A stretch of 64,000 nucleotides of DNA from contig QRFJ01000368.1 in assembly GCA_006176705.1 (NCBI GenBank), forward strand, positions 362,501 to 426,500. Reading direction: 5' to 3'. Each line of letters starts with the position of its first letter. The first letter of the stretch is position 1. This DNA is from Cocos nucifera (taxonomy: Eukaryota > Streptophyta > Magnoliopsida > Arecales > Arecaceae). The translations under genes and the position numbers were made by a program. The notes beneath the pieces are model-generated. The model searched no databases. It had not been told where the DNA came from and was given only the letters and a program-made list of their open reading frames with translations. Below, piece by piece: positions 11,548 to 22,908 of this stretch.

Positions 11548-13133
11548 TGTAAGGACTCAACCCTCTAATTTTTTATGCATGAATATTAAAATATATATAT
11601 ATATATATATATATTTTGAACCTCATGTGCTAAGCATGTGAGACGGAAGAGGATGGCTCCCGATGGAGTTCGTCTTTCTTCCAAATTTGATGTGGAAAGG
11701 GATCCTAGGGCCAATCAAACTCCAATGTTGAAGACCCTAGGATTCCCATCTATAAATCCTCCAACCCTCTCCCTCTATGCATTGCTCAAATCCCCAGTTA
11801 ATCATCAGCAAGATCGTGCGGATTATTGGATTCTTTCCATCGAGTATTTTCAACAAGCCACCATCAATTGATCATTAGAGTTAAGGTAATGATCTTCTAT
11901 TCTCCTTTCTCTTCACTTTTTCGTACACCACAAAGCCCTTGATGGCTGGATTTAGCTGCTAGCTACCAGATTTTATGGTTGCATCTAGGCTCCCTTGTCT
12001 TTGTTGTCTTCTTTCCTTTGACTGAAGCAGTTGCTGTTGCCAGCCATGCTCTACATATTGAATACTAAGGCAGTCGGGGGTCCATTACTAGTGGAGATCG
12101 CCGCTCATTGGGGGTCATCGCTGTGGGAGGTGGCCGGCCTCAAAGCTTTCCCCATTCCCTTGTTTTCCCACAAAAAAAAAAAAGAAGAAAATGAGAAAGA
12201 GAGAGAGAAAGGAGAAAAAGAAAAAGAAAAAGAATGAATGAATGAATGAATGAAAAAAAGAAAAGAAAAGGAAAAAAAAGTGAATTTCTTCTCTTTTCTC
12301 CCTTTTCTCTTTCTCTATCTATTGTACTCTTTCTCTCTCTAATCTCTTTCTTTCTCTCTTTAGACATTTTATGGATCAATGGACAGTCCAAGTATTTAGG
12401 TAAACCTAGATTAATTGGTTAACCTATAAGGGGTCTTGGACCTATAATGTTTAAGTGTTTTCCATAATTTTCATCATCCATGATTGTCTATGATTGATTT
12501 TGATTATGTCGAAGAGCAATTGTCAACAAAAAGATGTCAAGCAAAATATCTTAATCTTAAATTCATAGATCAAGGGATTGATTGATAGCTGTACTTGAGT
12601 CTAAAGTCCGTAGAGATAAGAATCTCTTTACATGAATGTTTTTGTACCATGCATAATTATTTTGACTTTATTTGGATATATGATTCTTTATTTTATATAC
12701 ATATACATATATACAAACATATATATGTGTATATATGGTATTTGATACTTTGAGATTAAATAAGAAATATAATACAAATTATTGAACAATCTATTGATTG
12801 TATGAAAGAATTTGTACTAGCTATGATATAGATTGTCGGTCATAGAATGAATCATGACACCTTGGATTGCCGGTCATCGGCCGAATCATGATACTCTAGT
12901 TTACCATACAGGCCAAAATGCAAATATTCTAATTTGCTACCATAAGTCAAAGTGTAGATATCTTGATTTGTCATTATGGGCCGAAGTATGTTTATCAATG
13001 ATTTGCCATCATGGTTCAAAGCATGATTTATGGTTTGCCAGTCATGGGCTAAATCATGACCATGATTAATCTAAAATTGGAAGATAACTATTAATTTAGA
13101 ATATGTTAATGAAACATAAATAATAAGTCATAT
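11548..13133 (+). mobile_element. LTR (Ty3/gypsy-type, probably solo), interrupted by a CACTA element
   Basis: It begins TGTAAGGACTCAACCC, the kind of start shown by Tekay/Del-class gypsy LTRs. It aligns over most of its length with 38,654-40,440 (+) and with the reverse complement of 52,438-54,062. Shared landmarks are AAAGGATCCTAGGG (also in the 38.7-kb copy), a TATA-like TCTATAAATCCTCC at about 11,750, pyrimidine-rich tracts, GGGGTCTTGGACCTATAATG near 12,430, and a minisatellite at 12,832-13,068. In the minus-strand copies the sequence continues past the point where this copy meets CACTACAAG at 13,134, so the CACTA element cut into or truncated the LTR. A (TA)n run lies at 11,590-11,615 and an (AATG)n run at about 12,228-12,253. 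Confidence 0.65.
12832..13068 (+). repeat. 34-bp minisatellite inside the gypsy LTR
   Basis: About seven diverged units of 33-35 bp, each with a core like TTGCCGGTCATGGGCCGAA then TCATGATA or a similar end. Equivalent arrays lie at 52,640-52,870 and 54,250-54,490 on the other strand. A ~27-bp array occupies the same place in the 38.6-kb copy. Confidence 0.75.
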
Positions 13134-14718
13134 CACTACAAGAATTTTTAATATTAGCAACGAAAAAAATTTTGTTGCTAATAATACCTTTTAGCCACTA
13201 CAAAATTGACCAAAAATACCACCATCGCAAATGCTATTAGCGACATTATTAGCGATAGCAAAAGCCATCGCTAAAAGTATAATTTTTTAAAAAAATTAAA
13301 ATATTAAGAATTATTAGCAATAATGAATTTGGTTTAATAGCAACGAAAATCATACCATTGCTAATAATAACCTATTAGCAATTGATGTTTAATTATTAGC
13401 AATGGCAAAAGCCATCACTCAAATTATTTAAATTATTTAAATTTTTTTAATATTTAAATATAAAATAATTATTAGCAAAGGTGAATTTTACTTATTAGCG
13501 ATGAAAATCCTGCAGTCAGTAATAATTTTTTTAAAAAATCTTAACAATAAATTAAAAAAATAATTTTATTTAAAAATATTATTGTTAATGGAATTAGTGA
13601 CAGCAATACTTTTCATCGCTAATAATTCAGAATATGATTTAGATCAAATTCGAATCCAATTTGAACCTGATTTGAATCCAATTCGAAATCCTACCAAACC
13701 TAATTTAATTAGGCTTTGAATCCAAGTCTAACTTGGAATATAAAATCCAATTAGTTTCAAAATAAGTCAAGATTAATTAAATTAATTAGAAAAAAATAAT
13801 TTAGAATTCGGGTTTAGTTCGAATCCAATTCAAACTCGATTCGAATCCAAGTTGAAATCCTATCAATTCTAATTCAATTAGACTTTGAATCCAATTTCTA
13901 CTTGGATAATAAAATTTAATTATCTTCAAATTAAGTTAAGGCTAATTAAATTTACTCTAATTTAAATTAATGTAAAAAATAATTTTTAACTGGGTTCAAT
14001 TCGAATCCACTTCAAATCCGATTCGAAATCCTGTCAAACCTAATTCAATTAGACTTTGAATCTAAATCCTAATTAAATTATAAAATCTAATTATCCTCAA
14101 ATTAAGTCAAGTCTAATTTAATTTAATTTTAAAAAATAATTTTTAATTTAGGTTTGATTCAAATCTAATTCAAATATGATTTGAATCTAATTCGAAATCC
14201 TGTCAAACCTAATTCACTCAGGCTTTGAATCCATATTCTACTTGGATTATAATATCTAATTAGTCTAAAATAAAGTCAAGCTTATTTAAATTAAATTTAA
14301 TTTAAATAAATTAAAACTTGATCTATGATTTAATTCGAATCCAATTTGAATCTAATTTGAATCCAATTCGAAATCCTGCCAAACCTAATTCAATTAGGCT
14401 TTGAATCCAAGCCCTACATGGATTATAGAATCTAATTAGCCTCAAATTAAAATAAAATTAATTAAATTAAATCTGATTTAAATCAATTAGAAAAATATAG
14501 TGGTCAATTTAGGTTTAATTCAAATCTAATTTGAAAACTTATCAATCCTAATTTAATTGGACCTTGAATCCAAGTCCTACTTGGATAGTAAAATGCAATT
14601 ACTTTTAAATTAAGTCAAGCCTAATTAAATTTAATCTAATTTAAATTAATTAAAAAAATAATTTTTAATTTAGATTCATTTTGAATTCAATTCGAATCCA
14701 ATTCGAAGTTCTGTCAAA
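13134..14718 (+). mobile_element. Outer CACTA element, left part
   Basis: It starts with CACTACAAGAATTTTTAAT, a CACTA terminus, preceded by TAT as a possible target duplication. Bases 13,134-13,630 are subterminal repeats (ATTAGCGATGG, CCATCGCTAATA). From 13,630 a ~170-bp tandem array begins and is broken at 14,718 by the nested element. The array resumes at 20,889. The right terminus was not found. The copia insertion and an apparent deletion near 34.6 kb may have removed it. Confidence 0.75.
13630..14718 (+). repeat. ~170-bp tandem array (outer CACTA)
   Basis: Anchor word GAAATCCTGTCAAACC or a variant recurs at 13,685, 13,854, 14,025, 14,194, 14,370, 14,533 and 14,705, giving spacings of 163-176 bp. 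Each unit also has CTTTGAATCCAAGTCCTAC and AAATTAAGTCAAGCCTAATT segments. It is non-coding in every frame. The same array occurs at 15,231-16,490 (inner element) and 20,889-21,245 (outer continued). Confidence 0.85.
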
Positions 14719-15230
14719 CACTACAAGAAAATTGAATATTATTGATGGTATTAGCGATGAAAATTTTTTCCATCCCTAATAAAATTTTTTTGCCACTGCA
14801 ATACTGATAAAAAGAAATTCTATCGTTAATACTATTAGTCATAATAATTTTTGTATTAGCAATGGTGAGTGCTATCTCTAAAAGTTTAAATTTTTTAAAA
14901 AATATTTAAATTTTTAAAAAAATATTAGCGATAGTAAATTTAGATTATTAGTGATAAAAAAGTAATTGCTAATATATAACTATTAGTAATGGCATCATAA
15001 TTATTAGCAATGGCAAATTTTAGATTATTTAAAATTTTTAATTTTTTTATAATATTTAAGTATAAAATATATATTAGTGATGGCAAATTTTGGCTATTAG
15101 CGATGCAAAACACTCCATCGCTAATAATTTTTTAAAAATAATATATTAAGAAAAAAATTATTTAAAAATATATTGGTGATGGATTTAGCGATGGGATATT
15201 TGTCAATGCTAATAATCTAGAGCACAACCC

Positions 15231-16490
15231 AACTTCAGTTTGAATCCAATTCAAATCTGATTCAAATTTAATTCAAAATTCTACCAAATCTAATTTAATT
15301 AGACTTTGAATTTAAGTCCTACTTAGATTTTAAAATTTAATTAATATTAAATTAAGTTAAGATTAATTAAATTTAATTTAATTTAAATCAATTAGAAAAA
15401 ATTAGTTTATAATTTGGGTTCAATACGAATTCAATTCAAAATCCCGTCAATCCTAATTTAATTAGATTTTTAATCCAAGTCCTACTTAAATAATAAAATC
15501 TAATTACCTTCAAATTAAATGAAGCCTAATTAAATTTAATCTAATTTAAATTAATTAGAAAAAAATAATTTTCAATTTGGGATCGATTTGAATCCAATTG
15601 GAATTCAATTTAAATCCAATTCGAAATTCTATCAAACCTAATTCGATTAGAGTTTGAATCCAAGTCCTACTTGGATTATAAAACTCAATTAGCCTCAAAT
15701 TAAATCAAGCCTACTTAAATTAAATCTCACTTAAATGAATTGAAACTTGATCCATGATTATATTTGAATCTAATTCAAATCTAATTTGAATCTCATTCGA
15801 AATCCTGTTAAACCTAACTCAATTAGGTTTTGAATCTAATCATATGTTATTTATAAAATTTAATTAACCTCAAATTAAGTCAAGATTAATTAAATTAAAT
15901 TTGATTTAAATTAATTAAAAAAATAATTTTTAATTTAGATTTAATTTGAATCTAATTTGAAATCTATTAATCCTAATTCAATTAGATTTTGAATCCAAGT
16001 TTTACTTGGATAGCAAAATTCAATTACCTTCAAATTCAGTTAAGTCTAATTAAATTTAATCTAATTTAAATTAGTTAAAAAAAATAGTTTTCAGTTTAGA
16101 TTTGATTTGAATCCAATTGAAGTCTGATTCGAATCAAATTCGAAATCCTATCAAACCTAATTCAGTTAGACTTTGAATCCAAGTCTTAATTAGATTATAA
16201 AATATAATTATATTTAAATTAAGTTAAATCTAATTAAATTTAATTTAATTTAAATTAATTATAAAATTAATTTTAATTTGTGTTTGATTTGAATCCACTT
16301 CGAACCCAAATTGAATTCAATTTGAAATCATGTCAAACTTAATTCAATTAGACTTTGAATCTAAGTTTTACTTGAAATATTAAAATCTAATTAACCTCAA
16401 ATTAAGTCAAGCTTAATTAAATTAAATCTAATTTAAATCAATTAGGACTTGATTCATAAATTAATTAAGCTAAAAAATTTAATAAAATCT
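15231..16490 (+). repeat. ~170-bp tandem array (inner CACTA)
   Basis: The same unit as 13,630-14,718, with anchor words near 15,273, 15,440, 15,623, 15,800, 15,959, 16,142 and 16,324. About seven units follow directly after the left subterminal region, as in the outer element, which shows the array is a fixed part of this CACTA family. Confidence 0.8.
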
Positions 16491-16734
16491 AATATTGATT
16501 TTTAATCATCCAAAGAATGAACTATGAAAAAAATTAATATTAGAAGAATTAGTATGAGCGACAACAAACACACCATCGCTAATAATTTTTAAAAATATTA
16601 TTTTAAAAATTAAATTATTAGTGATGAAAAAATTATTATCGATGGTGTTAGCTATCGCTAATAATAATTTTTGTATTAGCGATGAAAAAATATTATAAGC
16701 GACGTTGGTTGCCATCGCTAATAATCTTTTCGCC

Positions 16735-17650
16735 TCATTTTCTCCCACCTCACCATATACCCTCAATTTTTCCTACACCACCGCCCACCACCCCCTCATT
16801 TTCTCCCACCACACCATCCACCATCTTCTTATTTTTTGACCAACCTCTCCTCCCATGTTTTTATCGCCTACTGCCATCGCCCTCTCCCTCACATTTTGGT
16901 CCCCGTACCACCCACTCTCTCTTAGCCAATGGCCTCCCTTTAGATGCCTCCCCTTGGCTGCACCCGACCCATCTTTTCGAGCCTCTGACTGCCTCCTGCC
17001 TTCCCAATCCCCTGGCCGTCTCTCCCTGACTGCATCCAGTCCACCTCCCTAAGCCCCTGGCCACAAGCTTTCGACCTCATCCCACCTCCTCGAAACCCTG
17101 GCCTGCCACCCCCCTCTCCCCCACCCTTTAAATCCCCCACCCCCTCTCTCTCCGAGGCTGCCTCCCCCGACTGCAACCAGCCTACCTCTGCGCGAAACCC
17201 TAGAACGTAAGCTTGGCCTCTGTGCCTCCCTAAAACCCCAGCCTATCATCCCTCTCTCTCCTGCCATTTAGTCCCCCTACCACCCCTCTCTTCCCCAGGC
17301 GATAGCTTCCTCCCAGCTACTCCCCTCGACTGCATCCGATCCACCTCTCTGACGCCTCAAGCGCAAGCTCCTGGCCTCCTCCTACATTTTTGAAACCCTG
17401 GTCCGCCTCCCGAGCCCCTGGGTGCAATCTTCTAGGCACTCTCGCCTTCCCAAAACCCCAGCTCACCATCCCCACTCTCCCTTACCCTTCGATCCCCCTG
17501 CCACCTCCTCTCTCCATCGACTTGCAGCTTCCCCTCGGCTGCACCTGATCCACCTCCTTGAGCCCCTGACTACCTCCCATCTTTCATCTTCTCGAGCTCC
17601 CATCCACGGCCACATCCCCAAACCTTAGTCCCTACTCACTTGTGCCTCCT
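16735..17650 (+). other. Pyrimidine-rich leader region of the inner CACTA
   Basis: C/T-rich on the plus strand, following subterminal words ending CCATCGCTAATAATC. Frames are open on both strands because of base composition (Pro/Ser-rich or Gly/Arg-rich), so no gene is called. A similar GC-rich block lies in the outer element at 21,590-22,090. By position it may be a 5' leader or exon 1 of the element. Confidence 0.4.
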
Positions 17651-17852
17651 TGCACCTTAATTCCCACATGCCAACCCTTGCCTTAGTCCTGTATAGTAGC
17701 TTTCTTCTATTGTGAGTATTAACGATGGTATTAGCTATAACTAATACTATCACTAAAAATTATTTTTTTATTTAAATTATATTAATTAAGTATCATTAAA
17801 AATTTAAAAAAATTAATTAATTAAGTATTTATTTGTATTAGATTTGGGTTGT

Positions 17853-18562
17853 GGCATGTAGAGTGCTTGAATCAAGAAAAGATTCAGGCAATATTGCAAA
17901 CATGGGGCCAAGACGTGCCCTACATGCTTCTATCTTGGCATGTAGAGTGCTCAAACCAAGGAAAGATTTAGGCTGTAAACACAGGGCCAAGACATGCCCT
18001 GCATGCTCCAATCTTGATATACAGAGCACTCGAACCAAGAAAAGGTTCGAGCGACATTGCAAACATAGGGTCGAGACATGTCCTACATGCTCCAATCTTA
18101 GGATGTAGAGCGCTCAAACCAAGAAAAGATTTGGACTACAAACACGGGCCAAGACGTGCCCTACGCACTCTGATCTCAGCATGCAGAGCGCTCGAACCTA
18201 GAGAAGTTTCAAGTAGCATTGCAAACATGGGATCGAGACATGTTTTGCATGCTTCAATCTCAGCATGTAGAGTGCTTGAACTAAGGAAAGGTTTGAGCTA
18301 CAAACATGGGGCTGCGACGTACTCTGTATGCTCCGATCTTGGCATGCAGCAAGCTTAAATCGAGGAAAGGTTTGGGTAGCTTTACAAATATGGGACCAAG
18401 ACATGCCTTGCATGCTCCGATCTTGGCATGCAGAGCACTCGAATCGAGAAAAGATTTGGACTACAAATATAAAGTTGAGACTTGCCCTGTGCGCTCCGAT
18501 CACAGCATGTAGAGCATTTAAACTAGGGGAAGATTTGGATAGCATTGCAAACTGTCTCCATT
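17853..18562 (+). repeat. Alternating 84/79-bp tandem array, 8.5 units
   Basis: Units start (GGCATGTAGAGTGCT or a variant) at 17,853, 17,937, 18,016, 18,101, 18,178, 18,262, 18,341, 18,425 and 18,503. Lengths alternate between 84-85 and 77-79 bp. The longer units contain an ATTGCAAAC-type segment, and most of the shorter ones have CTACAAACA-type sequence instead. The period is therefore a ~163-bp dimer. A diverged unit sits alone in the outer element at 22,254-22,420. Open frames here on both strands are by-products of the repeat. Confidence 0.9.
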
Positions 18563-19398
18563 TGCAATGATGTTTCTTACTTCTATGATTATACTTTTGA
18601 AAATGCCATACTCTTAGTTCAAGGATTGGCTCATTATCCTTGTAAGAAATGTGTCAATAGAGAAATATTTGATAGGAATAGAATAGTTGCCCATTTATAT
18701 AGGAATGAATTTATGCCAAACTACATGCTTTGGTACCTATATGGAGATTGAGACATGGGAGATAATTGCAAGGGCTTAGGAGGCTCTACTTATCTAAGAC
18801 CTTGCTGATGTATAAGAGCTTAATGGTGTTAGGCCTGAGCAAATGATTAACATATTTGGTGCTTGATCTGGTTATTGATGGATGTCCATGTAATAATCTT
18901 TTAGATTGCAACCACTATAGTCATGATGGACAATAAGGTTGCCATGATTATAGTCATTATTACTCACTATAGGGTTGCTACCCACTAGAGGTTAAGCAAG
19001 GCTATAACTATAGCAACCCCTATAGTCTATCACGACTATGGCGGTTGCTATCTGAAAAATTATTACATGGGCTTCCACTGATTATCAGATTAAATCCACC
19101 AAATGTGCTAACCATATTCTCAAGCCTATCATCATTAAGCTCTTGCATATCAGCAAATGTATTGGACATATGGAGCTTCTTGTTTGAGCATATTGTCTCC
19201 CACGTCTGCCTATGCAGGTACCAATGCTTGTAGTTTGGTATAAATCAACTCCTATATGAATGGGCAACTATTGTATTACTATCAAGCATTTTTCTATTAA
19301 CACATTTTTTATAAAGACAATGAGCCCGTCCTTGAACTAAGAGTGCAGCACTCCCAAAAGCATAATCATAGAAATAAAAGACATCATTGAAAATGGAG
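18556..19398. repeat. Large inverted duplication of a CACTA transposase N-terminal segment
   Basis: The forward arm begins at 18,556 and encodes the transposase-associated domain: FYDYTFENAILL, CKKCVNREIF, AHLYRNEFMPNY, WYLYGD. The region ending at 19,398 is its reverse complement: minus-strand FYDYAFGSAALL-like, KKCVNRKM-like, PNYKHWYLH-like pieces. Homology runs inward past GCAACCAC (18,908-18,915) and GCGGTTGC (19,041-19,048) and continues weakly to about 18,960 and 18,995, leaving a loop of tens of bases. Arm identity is about 80% by eye. Transcription through it would give a long hairpin RNA. Neither arm is a full gene. Confidence 0.85.
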
Positions 19399-19499
19399 CC
19401 AGTCAAGATGCGCATCTCATGCATGCGGACTTGGAGCTTGCCAAATGACTAGACTACAACAATACATGAATTTTATTTTTAAGTTATTATTTTATTTTT

Positions 19500-20253
19500 A
19501 ATAAAATTTATACTTTTGATTTGCAACTCGAGGAGGTGGCCGAGGGCTCGGAGAGGCTATGATGACTGCTTGTGCGAGATATGCCTAAATGAAAGTGATG
19601 CATTCTATTTTTGTTGTTATATGATCAAGCTTGGATGGTCTGTTAGGAGCTGGGGGTGGGGTGAGTAGGAGTTAGGTCATAAGATTCAGCCATAGCTTCG
19701 ACCCTCCATCATCTGATATCCTTCGGCATTCTCATAGGCCTTGACATCCCAGACCTAGAGCGATGTACATGTAGAGGAGGTCGTGCAGAGGTTTCTAAGC
19801 TAGCAATCTTAGAACCTCCTGGATGCCATCTGCGATATGGTCATGGAGCTTCCCCAAGATCCACAGCTATGCGATCAGTTGGGCTCTTTATCTCGGCTAT
19901 TATATCAGATAATTATATTATTAAATCTTTTTAATTATTTTAAGTTTTTATTTTTAGAAGCTTTGTATATTTAGGTTTGAGTCTAGAAAGAAGATTTAAG
20001 GGCTAAAATTTCAATCTAACCATTCAATCAATGGGCCAAGGGTGTCTATAGCTCCATATCATTGAATGAAATATATAAAAATAATCTATTCGAGAATTAA
20101 AAAATTGTATCAAAAGATATGCCTTCATATCAAAACTTACTAATATTATTTTATTTTTTTTATTACAGGATGTTAGGACATCCAGCTCTCATCCATCTAC
20201 TACTAGAGATGAGCAGGAGGAGGAGACAGACGACGATGAGAATCGGACCTAAT
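19500..20253 (+). pseudogene. CACTA second-ORF remnant (inner element)
   Basis: A fragmentary coding-like region between the inverted duplication and the right subterminal repeats. The last piece (about 20,170-20,252) reads SSHPSTTRDEQEEETDDD then a short tail and a stop, the acidic end typical of CACTA ORF2 proteins, after an intron-like AT-rich stretch ending in TTACAG. The upstream portion (19,500-19,930) has no clean long frame. The assignment rests mainly on position and the acidic tail. Confidence 0.4.
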
Positions 20254-20439
20254 TTTTTTTGATATATTATATTTTTTTTATACTTCTTATAAAAAATTTA
20301 TATAATTTTTATTTTTCATATAATATAATTATTTTTTAATTTTTAATTATCATATTTTTTAAATTTTAATTATAATAGGTATTAGAAACTATAATTCATT
20401 ATGATTAATTAAAATAGATTTACTATTATTTTTTTTAAA

Positions 20440-20888
20440 ATAATTATTAGCGTTGGTATTAACGATGGTAGTTGCCATCACTAATAACTATTAATGTTGG
20501 CATTAAAGATCAAATTACCATTGCTAATATTTTTTTAAATTTTTTTTATTTTATTTAAAATTTAAAAAATTAGAAATGGCATTAGCGATGGTAAGATTGA
20601 TCACTAATAATCATTAGCGATGGCAATAGCCATAAAGGTGCTATCGCTAATATTTTTTTAATTTTTTTTAAAAAAAATATATTAAAAAAATTAGCGATGA
20701 AATTATTTTATTTCTAAAGTCATTATCATCGCTAATATATTATTAGTGACGATGCTTTTAATCATCGCTAATAGTTACAATTAGTGGCAAAAATTTTTTA
20801 GATTAATTTTTATGATAGTATTAGTAATGGCGGAAGGACTATTAGCGATGGCATTTCACCATCTTTAATAGTCTAGATTCTTGTAGTG
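20440..20888. repeat. Right subterminal repeats and right TIR of inner CACTA
   Basis: Multiple ATTAGCGATGG / CCATCGCTAATA words in both orientations, ending TTCTTGTAGTG at 20,888. AAA follows as the target duplication. Confidence 0.8.
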
Positions 20889-22905
20889 AAATCTAATTCA
20901 ATTAGATTTTAAATCTAAGTTCTAATTAAATTGTAAAATCTAATTATTCTTAAATTAAGTCAAATCTAATTAAATTTGATCTAATTTAAATTAATTAAAA
21001 ATAATAATTTTTAATTTAGGTTCAATTTGAATCTAATTCAAATTTGATTCGAATTTAATTCAAAATTCTATCAAACTTAATTCAATTAGGCTTTAAATTC
21101 AAGTCCTACTTAGAATATTAAAACAAAATTAGCCTTAAATTAAGTCAAGCCTAACTAAATTAAATCTAATTTAAATCAATTAAAACTTGATCCATAAATT
21201 AATTAAGATAAAAATTTAATAAAACTCAATATTGATTTTTAACCATTCAAAAAATGATCTAAGAGAAAAAAAATTAATATTAAAATATAATTTAAAAAAA
21301 TTATGATTATTAATGATGACTTTAGCAATGGAGTTCTTACCATCATTAATAATTTTAAAAAAATATTATTTTAAAGATTTTTAAAAAATTAATATTATAA
21401 TTTAATATTAAAAAATAATAATAGTATTAGCAACGATGGGTGAGTGTTAGCGATAGAAACTACCATCGCTAATATCCTGGCATAAAAAATATAGTTTTGC
21501 CACCTATATTATTGATGGTGCACTTATCATCGGTAATAGTTCATCCGAAATAAAACTTCCTCGACCCCATCGAAGAAAAAAATGTCAATCCAAGGGTAAA
21601 AAAATTTCGTGCATTCTCTGCTCCTTACGGATCCTTCCCAACATTCCCCACTCCCCATGCATCCTCCTTCTCGGCATTCCGACTCCATCGGCACCTTCTA
21701 CATCGTGGCGCCGAACCCGCCACCCTGGCCCCTCCTCGCTCTAGCTCGTTAGCGTTACTATGCAGCTGCCTTGAGGCCACCTCCCAAGCTGCACCTTGCT
21801 TGCGATCACCCCGATCCTACCAGTGCCTCCTACGCCATGGCCCCGAGCCTGCCTCTCCCGCAACTGCCTCGACTTCACTGGTGACTCCTATGTCGTGGCC
21901 CCAAGCCCGCCACCTCAGCCTCTCTTGTGGCCAACCCGACCCTATCGATGCCTCCTATACCATGGCCCTGGAGCCTACTGCCCTTGCCCTATCGGCCTCC
22001 CCATGGTCCTATCCCTGTCGACCTGACGCGCGGCCCCTACCATGCCACACCTAGCCTATAGCCGCAATCCTGCGGTCCTGTCCTTACCATTGGGAGTATT
22101 AGCAACGACATCAGCGATGACTAATGTTGCTAGTATTACTGACGGCATTAGCGATGGCTAGTACCATCACTAAAATTTAATTAAATATTTATTTATTTAA
22201 TTAGTTGGATAATCAATTAATTAATTAATTAGATGTACGGGAATTGAATCTTGGCATGTAGAGTGCTTGGATCGAGGAAAGGTACTGGGCAGCATTGCGA
22301 ATATGGGGCCAGGGCATGCCCTACCAGCCCAGGCCTCAGGTCATAGCTGGCATCAAAGGCATCTAGCCCTCGCATGCCTTATGCACTCAAGCCGATGGAA
22401 GATACCGGACTGCATTAATTATATATTAATTTTAATAAAATTTGTATTGCATGAAACGATAAACCCATCAATTGATTGATGTACATATTCTAATATATCC
22501 GTATATTTATTTATTTTTGTATGAGTAAAAAAATTATGTACATTAATCAATTGATTGTCTACTATAAATAGTTTAAAAAATATAAGTAATTCTATAGATT
22601 ATTACAGTAATCAAATGATATATTGAGCGTTTGAAAAACATTTCGAATAGCATTTTTTTTTTGCTCTCCCTACATAAGAGAACTAAGAAGAAATGCTATC
22701 AAATTTTTTTTTGGCTCCTATTGCATATCGTTTGATTACTGTAATGGATCAATAAAATTAATACATTTTCTGAATGGGATAGGATATATCTTTATGTATT
22801 AGTTGATGATAGGATGTATTTATTATATAAGCCATTTTGAATAATAAAATAGTATTTAGTAATTACTTTGTATATATTTATGTATATGCAGAATTCTTAG
22901 ATAGT
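20889..22905 (+). mobile_element. Outer CACTA element, continued: array, subterminal words, GC-rich leader, hairpins
   Basis: The 170-bp array resumes immediately after the AAA target duplication and runs to about 21,245. Subterminal words follow at 21,300-21,560. A GC-rich block at 21,590-22,090 has frames open on several strands and no recognisable product. More ATTAGCGATGG words lie at 22,095-22,175. One diverged 84-bp-type unit is at 22,254-22,420. Bases 22,430-22,905 contain inverted repeats, including TTACAGTAATCAAATGATAT near 22,600 against its inverse near 22,725. Confidence 0.65.
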
Positions 22906-22908
22906 CTG

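Larger units (their letters stand above)
14719..20888 (+). mobile_element. Nested non-autonomous CACTA element with intact ends
   Basis: It starts CACTACAAGAAAATTGAA and ends with the inverse of CACTACAAGAATCTAGAC. The terminal inverted repeats match over about 30 bp with a few mismatches, out to GATGG. It is flanked by AAA on both sides (14,716-14,718 and 20,889-20,891), the 3-bp target duplication expected of En/Spm. The target is the 170-bp array of the outer element, so it is a family member inserted into a relative. Order inside: subterminal repeats, 170-bp array (15,231-16,490), subterminal words, pyrimidine-rich leader (16,735-17,650), 84/79-bp tandem array (17,853-18,562), inverted duplication of a transposase fragment (18,556-19,398), second-ORF remnant (19,500-20,253), right subterminal repeats (20,440-20,888). 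No transposase body is present. Confidence 0.85.

Noticed and set aside
17853..18562. CRISPR-like look (regular repeats)
   Set aside because: The whole unit is repeated with no unique spacers, the units are too long, and the genome is a plant's.
17838..18570. Open frames of 68-115 codons on both strands with Cys/His-rich periodic peptides
   Set aside because: They are translations of the 84/79-bp tandem array in several frames. The period, not selection, keeps them open.
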